64,000 nt of DNA from RGIG5612 sp017511185 (lineage in GTDB: Bacteria > Bacillota > Clostridia > Lachnospirales > Lachnospiraceae): assembly GCA_017511185.1 (NCBI GenBank), contig JAFWLF010000085.1, forward strand, positions 62,001 to 126,000, in the 5' to 3' direction. How positions within the stretch are numbered: position 1 is the first letter of the stretch; each line of letters begins with the position of its first letter. Positions 58,232 to 64,000 of the stretch are shown in pieces. The position numbers and the translations under genes are program-made. The notes beneath the pieces were generated by a model. It did no database searches, was not told the DNA's origin, and was given only the letters and a program-made list of their open reading frames with translations.

Positions 58232-59485
58232 CTACGGCGCTCCGGCATGTACGATGCCGGTATATTTTGCAATCTGCTCATCAAGCGTGACCAGGTTTTC
58301 AAGTGAAAGCTTGTGTACGTCATCCAGACCGGAGACCCGTGCGAAGGTTTTCAGTTCTTCGTTCGAAAGGATCAGGTAGTTTGCGATCCTCTGTGCAGCC
58401 TCTTCTATCTTAAGGCGTTCACGCAGCATAGGGTTCTGTGTTGCAATGCCGACCGGGCAGTATCCGCTTCCGCAGATCCGGTACTGCTGGCAGGCAGCCG
58501 CAATTAAAGGAGCTGTTGCAACGGCAATCGCATCGGCACCCATCGCCAGTGCTTTTGCAAAATCAGCAGAGACACGTAAGCCGCCTGTGATCACTAACGC
58601 AATGTCAGACTGAATGCTGTCCAGATATCTGCGTGCACGGGAAAGTGCATAAATAGTTGGAATAGAAGTAGCCTCACGGAGGAAGAGCGGGCTGGAACCC
58701 GTTGCACCGCCGCGTCCATCGATCGTGATAAAGTCCGGTGCTGCAAAGACAGCGTAAGCAATGTCTTTTTCAATATTGCCAGCCGCCAGCTTAATGCCGA
58801 TCGGCCGTCCTTCTGAGCGCTCCCTGAGCATATCGACCATCGCCTTCAGGTCCTCTTTGGAGTTGATCTCCGGGAACTTGCTCGGGCTTTGAATATCTTC
58901 GCCCACATTCTTGCCGCGGATGGCTGCAATCTCTTCTGTGACTTTGCTTCCCGGCAGATGCCCGCCCATGCCAGGCTTTGTACCCTGACCGATCTTGATC
59001 TCAATCGCATCCGATGTCTTCAGATTTTCATCCGTGACGCTGTATTTATTCGGAATGTATTCGAAAATGTATTTATAGGCAGCCGTTTTTTCTTCCGGCA
59101 GGATGCCGCCCTCGCCGCTGCACATAGCAGTCTGTGCTTTGGCTGAACCCATCGCGAGAGCCGTTTTGATCTCTTTCGATAAAGCGCCGAAAGACATATG
59201 GGAAATATAGACCGGGCTTTCTAAGACCATTGGCTGCTTTGCGTTTTTGCCGATGATGGTCTGTGTGCTGACAGGATCATCATCATTGAGAGGCGCCGGA
59301 TCCAGCTGCGCACCGAGCAGCAGGATATCCTCCCATTTTGGAAGCGGGAGCAGTGTCCCCATTGCAGCATGAAGGGACTCACCCTTCACAGCCATCTCGT
59401 GTATCTCTTCCATATACCTGGCGCATTCGTCCTGGCGCACAAGCGATGAATCGTAAGCAGGCGTTGGTTTTACATTTTCTTTCAT
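58232..59485 (-). CDS. Stand-alone glutamate synthase-like FMN domain protein
   Basis: The 417-residue protein is the FMN-binding synthase domain of glutamate synthase: VYISHMSFGALSKEI near residue 93, GQGTKPGMGGHLPG near residue 165, ITIDGRGGATGSSPLF near residue 250 and the [3Fe-4S] motif C-x5-C-x4-C (from CQQYRICGSGYC) near residue 345. The glutaminase domain and small beta subunit are missing, as in archaeal-type or non-canonical proteins. It lies opposite the 2-oxoacid oxidoreductase operon and 66 bases downstream of a CbiT-like gene. It may accept ammonia or act on another substrate with ferredoxin. Confidence 0.88.
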   Translation of the reverse strand: MKENVKPTPAYDSSLVRQDECARYMEEIHEMAVKGESLHAAMGTLLPLPKWEDILLLGAQLDPAPLNDDDPVSTQTIIGKNAKQPMVLESPVYISHMSFGALSKEIKTALAMGSAKAQTAMCSGEGGILPEEKTAAYKYIFEYIPNKYSVTDENLKTSDAIEIKIGQGTKPGMGGHLPGSKVTEEIAAIRGKNVGEDIQSPSKFPEINSKEDLKAMVDMLRERSEGRPIGIKLAAGNIEKDIAYAVFAAPDFITIDGRGGATGSSPLFLREATSIPTIYALSRARRYLDSIQSDIALVITGGLRVSADFAKALAMGADAIAVATAPLIAAACQQYRICGSGYCPVGIATQNPMLRERLKIEEAAQRIANYLILSNEELKTFARVSGLDDVHKLSLENLVTLDEQIAKYTGIVHAGAP

Positions 59486-59551
59486 ATGATTCCTCCCAAT
59501 AAAACTCCTTTGATTTTGAAAAGGAGCTGCCGCGTGACAGCCCCTTGTTTG

Positions 59552-60457
59552 TTACTCTCCGTGGCAGGTGATAAGCCATGGTGCCGGTTGGATATCGAAA
59601 GCGCCTTTCGCGTTCATCTTGGAAACCGTGATCTGCGTGATGTCGATTTCTTTCAAGTCCATTTCCCTGCAGATCTCGTTCATCCGTCCGGCCAGGTTGA
59701 AGTCCAGCGTATAGACGACAAACTCCATCTTCGGGTTCAGCTTCAAGAGACATTCCATCTCCTGTTCCATGCTGGCAGAGCCAACAAGCATGGTCGTGTC
59801 CGGGATCGGCAGTCCTTTCATCGACTCTTCATCCACATGATCGATGATGGTGATGTTGTTGACGCCGAACAGGTTCACGTTATCTTCCAGCGTTTTGCCA
59901 TCGCGCTTATTGTATTCCACAGCGATGATGGAGCCTTCTCCATTATGAAGAGCAGCCTCAATGGCGATGGATTCTGCAGAAATGATACAGAGGTTTTTGC
60001 CTTCCGTGATCTCCATCTTGGAAAGGATCACGGCACGGATCTCAGAACCGACGTAATGAACGGAACCAGAGGCAAAGACCTGATTGTCCATACCAAACTT
60101 GTAGGTATTGCGCGCCTTCGGATTAACGATCAGCATGCCGGCCGATGCATTGATCCCGCGGTTGATCATATCGTAGACTTTGTTTTCTTTGATAGGACCG
60201 GATGGATCGGACCCCTCGTTGTAAACGACGGTGCACTCGCCAAGTCCTGCATTGAACATCCGATAGAAAATATCCGGATGACCAGCCTCTGTAAATACCA
60301 GCACGTGCCGGTGCGATTCTACGGTAGGAATCAGGTTTTTGTTTTTCCTGGTGATGTCAAGGATCTTTACTTTCTCCAGATCCACATCGTAGTTATCGTT
60401 GAAATAATTCAGCCAGTCTAATATATGCGTATTGGTAAAAAGATTATTTGTATTCAT
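59552..60457 (-). CDS. CbiE/CbiT-like protein lacking the usual SAM-binding glycines
   Basis: The 301-residue protein begins MNTNNLFTNTHILDWLNYF behind TTAGGAGAATGGTC. Its C-terminal half follows the CbiT methyltransferase plan: SAESIAIEAALHNG, IIAVEYNKRDGKTLEDNVNLF, NNITIIDH and TTMLVGSASMEQEM. However, the first glycine loop (usually GxGxG) is replaced by IISAES. The N-terminal half resembles a tetrapyrrole-methylase fold only vaguely. No cobalamin genes are near. It is probably co-transcribed with the glutamate-synthase-like gene. It might be a non-catalytic relative; function unknown. Confidence 0.6.
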   Translation of the reverse strand: MNTNNLFTNTHILDWLNYFNDNYDVDLEKVKILDITRKNKNLIPTVESHRHVLVFTEAGHPDIFYRMFNAGLGECTVVYNEGSDPSGPIKENKVYDMINRGINASAGMLIVNPKARNTYKFGMDNQVFASGSVHYVGSEIRAVILSKMEITEGKNLCIISAESIAIEAALHNGEGSIIAVEYNKRDGKTLEDNVNLFGVNNITIIDHVDEESMKGLPIPDTTMLVGSASMEQEMECLLKLNPKMEFVVYTLDFNLAGRMNEICREMDLKEIDITQITVSKMNAKGAFDIQPAPWLITCHGE

Positions 60458-60661
60458 GACCATTCTCCTAAAACCGCGCGGCGATGCGGCACGCGCATAA
60501 TTCATTACTATAATACCATAAAGGGGCATAGTGGAGAAACTTTTTTGTGATTTCACTATCCTTGCAAGAAACAATCGTCCATGATACGATGCGCAAAAGA
60601 TTGTGATGCATTACACAAAAACAATGATGCGTGTAAGAGATTGAAATAACAGGAGAGAGAA

Positions 60662-60907
60662 ATGCAGGAAATACTGATCAATCGAGTCTATAAACATTTT
60701 AAAGGCGACTACTATCTGGTAGTGGATTTCGCGCGCCATTCCGAGACGGATGAAACATACGTTGTCTATCGGAGACTGTACGGGGACGGCAGCCTGTGGA
60801 TCCGCCCGTACGATATGTTCGCCAGCGAAGTGGACCACAACAAATATCCGGATGTCAAACAGAAATACCGCTTTGAGCTGCAGGAGATTGAAAGCGTAGC
60901 AAAGTAA
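60662..60907 (+). CDS. DUF1653 domain protein
   Basis: The 81-residue protein is a compact DUF1653 member, with YKHFKGDYYLVVDFARHSET, then VVYRRLYGDGSLWIRPYDMF. These small soluble proteins are common and uncharacterised. The start follows AGGAGAGAGAA. The upstream 204-base gap (60458-60661) contains short dyads but no feature I can name. It is followed after 37 bases by a second small gene in the same direction. Confidence 0.8.
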   Translation: MQEILINRVYKHFKGDYYLVVDFARHSETDETYVVYRRLYGDGSLWIRPYDMFASEVDHNKYPDVKQKYRFELQEIESVAK

Positions 60908-60944
60908 TTGAGATGCAAAGTAACTAAGCAGCAAGGAAACAGAA

Positions 60945-61322
60945 GTGGAACAGTCAGGAATGCAGGACTTTCAGAACATTGATGTCCGCATGAAAACGCA
61001 TATCGTGCGCGTCGTGAATGATGAAGCGCTGATGCAGACTCTGAATGAAGGAAAACACAGAGCCGCGAAGTCTCTTGCGCAAAAAATCCTGAATGATTAT
61101 CAGCAGCAGTTCGGTGAGGAACTGCAGATCAGTATGCGTTCCCTGGCCTGTGAGATCTACTGGCATTATTACGTGCTGAAAAAAGCTATTGCCATCGAGC
61201 AGCGGTTTGGCAAAAAGAAATTTACCAGCTGGCTGATCCGGCATATCGATGTGAGTGACTGCGGGGAAAAGAAAGAGGATACCAACCGCTGGGTTTGGGA
61301 CCTGCTGTCGATCGTATTCTAA
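60945..61322 (+). CDS. Hypothetical basic helical protein
   Basis: The 125-residue protein starts at GTG behind CAAGGAAACA (an ATG at 60960 is an alternative). It is helical and basic with KHRAAKSLAQKILNDYQQQF and a Trp-rich tail, SWLIRHIDVSD through NRWVWDLLS. I do not recognise it. The close spacing behind the DUF1653 gene and the terminator directly behind its stop support it as the second gene of a small operon. Confidence 0.65.
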   Translation: MEQSGMQDFQNIDVRMKTHIVRVVNDEALMQTLNEGKHRAAKSLAQKILNDYQQQFGEELQISMRSLACEIYWHYYVLKKAIAIEQRFGKKKFTSWLIRHIDVSDCGEKKEDTNRWVWDLLSIVF

Positions 61323-61328
61323 CAAAAA

Positions 61329-61357
61329 AATCCCCTCATCTATGTGATGAGGGGATT
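61329..61357. terminator. Bidirectional terminator
   Basis: AATCCCCTCATC (61329-61340) pairs perfectly over 12 bp with GATGAGGGGATT (61346-61357) around TATGT, with an A-run on the left. It separates the small operon (plus) from the sulfite-reductase-like operon (minus). Confidence 0.85.
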
Positions 61358-61363
61358 GATTAT

Positions 61364-62197
61364 TTAGTCGAATAATGTTCTTGCTTTCGGATAATGCAGA
61401 ACAGGTCCTTCCAGACAGACATAAGTCTCATTGATCTTGCAGTGTCCGCATTTGCCTACGGCACAGCTCATCTTTCTCTCAAAGGATACCCAGATCTTAT
61501 CTTCCGGTACACCTAACTTCATACATTCCAGAGCGGAGAAGTGCATCATTGGCGGCGGGCCGACGATCGCTACATTGTAATTGTCGCCAAAAGAATCAAA
61601 TGGGACTTTGCTGATGTGTGCCGTTACCATGCCGGTTTCAAAGCCTGGCGCCTCGGAGGCGTCCAGCGTATAGATCGTGTGGAATTTCTCTGCCTTCGAC
61701 CATTTTTCACGCTCTTCATTAAACAATGCGCCGCTGACATCCTTAAAACCGGAGATCAGATACAGCGATGCGATCTGATCCGGGTTATTGTAGAAATAGT
61801 TCAGTGTGGTCCGGACCGGTGCCAGTCCGGTACCGCCGCTGATGATCAGGAGATGATGATCTTCTCCGGCGAATGTTTCTTCCACCGGCCACCAGTGTCC
61901 ATAAGGCCCGCGAAGGAACAGTGTGCTGCCCTCGCGCAGATCAAAGACACCCTGCGTCAGACGGCCGACTTTTCGGATGGTAAATTCCACGTAGCCGTCA
62001 CCTTTGCCGCTGATAGAGATCGGTGCTTCACCAACCTTTGGAATGGAGAGCATGCAGAACTGACCATTATGTGTTGGTTTATCGAAAGCCACACGGAAGG
62101 TGAACTCTGCCTGTGTCTCATGCGTAACGCTTAAGATCTTGTGCGGCTCCGGTTTCATTATATTGACCATAGTATCAAATTGTTGTTGTTCGTTCAT
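61364..62197 (-). CDS. asrB: AsrB-like FAD/[2Fe-2S] electron transfer subunit
   Basis: The 277-residue protein has the ferredoxin-NADP reductase layout: a flavin barrel (APISISGKGDGYVEFTIRKVG near residue 58), the NAD(P) motif IISGGTGLAPVRTTLNYF near residue 117 and VGPPPMMHF near residue 217. It ends in a cysteine cluster, CAVGKCGHCKINETYVC. This is the AsrB/hydrogenase-gamma type that passes electrons from NAD(P)H to an iron-sulfur partner. It starts immediately after the asrA stop with no gap. The expected catalytic siroheme subunit AsrC is absent downstream, so it may serve a different enzyme. Confidence 0.88.
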   Translation of the reverse strand: MNEQQQFDTMVNIMKPEPHKILSVTHETQAEFTFRVAFDKPTHNGQFCMLSIPKVGEAPISISGKGDGYVEFTIRKVGRLTQGVFDLREGSTLFLRGPYGHWWPVEETFAGEDHHLLIISGGTGLAPVRTTLNYFYNNPDQIASLYLISGFKDVSGALFNEEREKWSKAEKFHTIYTLDASEAPGFETGMVTAHISKVPFDSFGDNYNVAIVGPPPMMHFSALECMKLGVPEDKIWVSFERKMSCAVGKCGHCKINETYVCLEGPVLHYPKARTLFD

Positions 62198-63229
62198 TTA
62201 TTTCTCCAGTTTTTCTATTTCTTTTGTCAGGTCATTGACGGTATCAAAGAAGGAAATTTGCCTTGGACACCGCATATCGCATCTTCCGCAGCCGACACAC
62301 ATGTTTTCCTTGCCGAACCGTGCAGCAAAATCGTAATACTTGTGGAAGACTTTAAACCGCATATTGGCACCCTGTGTTTTCCGGGAACGTGCGCCGCCCG
62401 CGGTCTCCGTAAAGTTCGGGATCATGCAGGAAGACCAGACACGTCTGCGCTCGCCGTCCGGCTTGCCTTCTTCGTAAATAATATCGGATGTATCAAAGCA
62501 GCTGCAGGTTCCGCAGACGGTGTTGCATCCGCCGCATCCGATGCATCGCTCATCAAACTGAGTCCAGTATTCCATGTCGCTGATGGCTTTCAGATTAGCG
62601 CGGCTGATATCCGGGGCATGCATGACTTTCTTATTTTCTTTTACAAATTCCGGCTTGAAGTCGATCACCGTATCATTTCCGCAAGCACTTTCAAAGTATG
62701 ATGCAAACGCAGGATCTTTGATCTCTACATAAGTATCTCCTGCGGTTCCGTCGTCCTTTTTCTCAAAACGGAACGCCATGCAGTAGTCATCCGTCTGATT
62801 GCTTCCCATAGAAACACAGAAACAGTTCTCAAAACTTTCTTTGCATTCCAGAAGAGCGAAGAAAACTAATTTGCGCATCCTTGCATAATAGAAGTCCGGA
62901 TTTCCATTCTCCAAAAAGATTGTATCCAGACGGCGGATGGCATTGATGTCGCACGGCCGTGCAATGATCAGGATCTTCCGTTCATCTGTAAGCTGTTCTT
63001 CTTCCACTGTATCTGAGCGGAAGTACATCATGACCTGAGAGATTGGGTAATAAGCTTCCTTTGTGGAGAAGTCACTTTGACGGTCGGTTACGATCTCCGA
63101 GACCGAACTGATCTGAGAAAAACGTACATTCTTTTTTGCTTTATCCCACTTAGGTGCAAAGACCCGGTATTCCTTTGAAAGCGCATCCAGTATGCCATCC
63201 ATTGTGAGAGCGTTAAGTTTATATCCCAT
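62198..63229 (-). CDS. asrA: AsrA-like iron-sulfur subunit
   Basis: The 343-residue protein matches anaerobic sulfite reductase subunit A. An N-terminal domain contains LIIARPCDINAIRRLD near residue 88. Two ferredoxin clusters follow: CIGCGGCNTVCGTCSC near residue 226 and CVGCGRCDMRCPRQISF near residue 310. It receives electrons from AsrB. The same type of protein serves as the beta subunit of some hydrogenases and of uncharacterised reductases. It starts nine bases behind the chaperone gene's stop in the same operon. Confidence 0.88.
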   Translation of the reverse strand: MGYKLNALTMDGILDALSKEYRVFAPKWDKAKKNVRFSQISSVSEIVTDRQSDFSTKEAYYPISQVMMYFRSDTVEEEQLTDERKILIIARPCDINAIRRLDTIFLENGNPDFYYARMRKLVFFALLECKESFENCFCVSMGSNQTDDYCMAFRFEKKDDGTAGDTYVEIKDPAFASYFESACGNDTVIDFKPEFVKENKKVMHAPDISRANLKAISDMEYWTQFDERCIGCGGCNTVCGTCSCFDTSDIIYEEGKPDGERRRVWSSCMIPNFTETAGGARSRKTQGANMRFKVFHKYYDFAARFGKENMCVGCGRCDMRCPRQISFFDTVNDLTKEIEKLEK

Positions 63230-63238
63230 TGTCTTTAC

Positions 63239-63916
63239 CTATGCGCGAAAGAATGCCTGCTCAGCTTCCATAAAGCCCATGGTCATTCGCGCGACTCCTT
63301 TGTAAAAATCTCTTTCTGTGTATTTATAAATATCAGCTGCAAACTGCGCTGCCCAGTTGATCAGGTGTGTTTGGAAGAACTCGCACTGCTGTTTACGCAG
63401 ATCATCTGCAGTGGCTTCATCTGCTGCGTCAGATTCCTCTTTCAGCAGCTCTGCCATAAAGTTAAGTTCCAGACCAATGTGGTCTTCCATGATCTTGAAC
63501 ATATCCTCCCGCATGGTCAGCCCCTTTGACGCATACAGTGCAGAAAGGTTCATCTGCAGGCTGCCTCCGAAAGCGCTGTCAAAACCGGTATAGATGGATT
63601 CATAAGGAAAAGCTGCTTTTCCTGCGGCATCACCGGCTGCCAGAAAGACTTTCGCATAATCAGCTGCCAGATCTTCCAGCAGGGCATGGACTTCTTCTTC
63701 CGACTTTCCTTCGAAACCAGCCAGGTAGGATTCGATCAGACGGAAGCCGGCGTTCAGATCCTGCTGCCAAGGTGTATTTGTTTCCGGGAAGGCCGGGAAT
63801 GTCATCTTCTGCATGGAGGCGAGCATAGCTTCGTCAATCTCCTGAATGAAAACGGAGGCAAGGAAACGGTACATCCATTCCCGGTATTGATTCAGTTCTT
63901 TCATTTCTTTATTCAT
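63239..63916 (-). CDS. TorD/DmsD-like molybdoenzyme chaperone
   Basis: The 225-residue all-helical protein has the TorD-type core, DYAKVFLAAGDAAGKAAFPYESIYTG near residues 88-113, and an ending VARMTMGFMEAEQAFF. Such chaperones bind the signal or twin-arginine region of molybdopterin enzymes and help cofactor loading. Its presence implies a molybdopterin enzyme in the operon, probably just outside the window to the right. Its start overlaps the stop of the upstream partial gene by eight bases. Confidence 0.82.
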   Translation of the reverse strand: MNKEMKELNQYREWMYRFLASVFIQEIDEAMLASMQKMTFPAFPETNTPWQQDLNAGFRLIESYLAGFEGKSEEEVHALLEDLAADYAKVFLAAGDAAGKAAFPYESIYTGFDSAFGGSLQMNLSALYASKGLTMREDMFKIMEDHIGLELNFMAELLKEESDAADEATADDLRKQQCEFFQTHLINWAAQFAADIYKYTERDFYKGVARMTMGFMEAEQAFFRA

Positions 63917-64000
63917 CTAACGTACCTTCCTTCAGTGCTTTCTCAAATGTATAAGGCATCATGTCGATCCACTTTGCGTTCTTCAGAATGAAGCGGCCGG
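63909..64000 (-). CDS. C-terminal fragment of an upstream gene in the reductase operon
   Basis: The minus strand is open from the window edge to a TAA at 63909-63911 and encodes about 29 residues, RFILKNAKWIDMMPYTF, then EKALKEGTLDE. Only the end of the protein is visible, so I cannot identify it. Overlap with the chaperone gene shows that it belongs to the same operon. A molybdopterin or iron-sulfur subunit is a guess from context. Confidence 0.5.
   Translation of the reverse strand, partial: GRFILKNAKWIDMMPYTFEKALKEGTLDE

Overview
The window looks like a chromosome segment of a strictly anaerobic Clostridia-class Firmicute, probably from a gut. The evidence is AGGAGG-type ribosome sites on most genes, many ferredoxin-like and radical SAM proteins, a four-subunit 2-oxoacid:ferredoxin oxidoreductase, AsrAB-type sulfite reductase subunits, an acyl-CoA dehydrogenase/EtfBA operon, an ECF-transporter S component and many lipoproteins. 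Family-level placement (for example Lachnospiraceae or Anaerovoracaceae) cannot be decided from the sequence. I saw no tRNA, rRNA, CRISPR array, transposase or integrase.

Bases 1-12,700 form a defence island. An AT-rich pair encodes a Dam-type adenine methylase and an OLD-like ATPase. A complete type I restriction-modification operon follows, with a TIR-like (PF10137-type) gene between hsdS and hsdR. After it come a GIY-YIG/DUF4357 protein, a hairpin-rich stretch resembling a transfer origin, and a TIGR04255-type gene with two small partners.

Bases 12,700-16,600 are a junction zone. A 16-bp direct repeat (12,834 and 16,298) brackets a terminator, about 0.75 kb of non-coding DNA rich in long-range complementarity (candidate large structured RNA), a manganese (yybP-ykoY) riboswitch controlling an ArsB/NhaD-type permease, a PrsW-type protease gene and a truncated cyclase remnant.

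Bases 16,600-29,150 are a cell-envelope region. It holds an ECF sigma factor/membrane anti-sigma/membrane-anchored serpin operon, two close PrsW paralogues 8.9 kb apart, a degenerate second copy of the anti-sigma tail, lipoproteins, a BrnT/BrnA toxin-antitoxin pair, a 5'-nucleotidase lipoprotein, a membrane-bound lipase-like protein and a PAP2 pseudogene with its catalytic core deleted.

Bases 29,150-48,540 are catabolic. They contain two divergent MmgE/PrpD genes, a molybdoenzyme/ferredoxin/flavoprotein operon, a dicarboxylate symporter fused to an ATPase-like domain, and a LuxR regulator beside a CoA-transferase/acyl-CoA dehydrogenase/EtfBA operon. A C-terminally truncated MocR regulator and several small enzymes follow. 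I infer that the region takes up and reduces or dehydrates organic (di)acids through CoA esters and flavoprotein electron transfer; the substrate is not visible.

Bases 48,540-52,800 contain the most unusual feature: two arrays of inverted hexamers, each of eight units with a period of 52-53 bp. They use different but internally complementary hexamers (GTGACC/GGTCAC and GGTCCA/TGGACC). Between them lies an operon for a dienelactone-hydrolase-like enzyme, an anaerobic sulfatase-maturase-like radical SAM protein and small proteins.

Bases 52,800-64,000 carry a TIR-transmembrane-propeller protein, a PepSY-like lipoprotein, the 2-oxoacid:ferredoxin oxidoreductase operon, a stand-alone glutamate-synthase FMN domain, a CbiT-like protein and, at the right edge, an operon of AsrB, AsrA, a TorD-like chaperone and a cut-off upstream gene.
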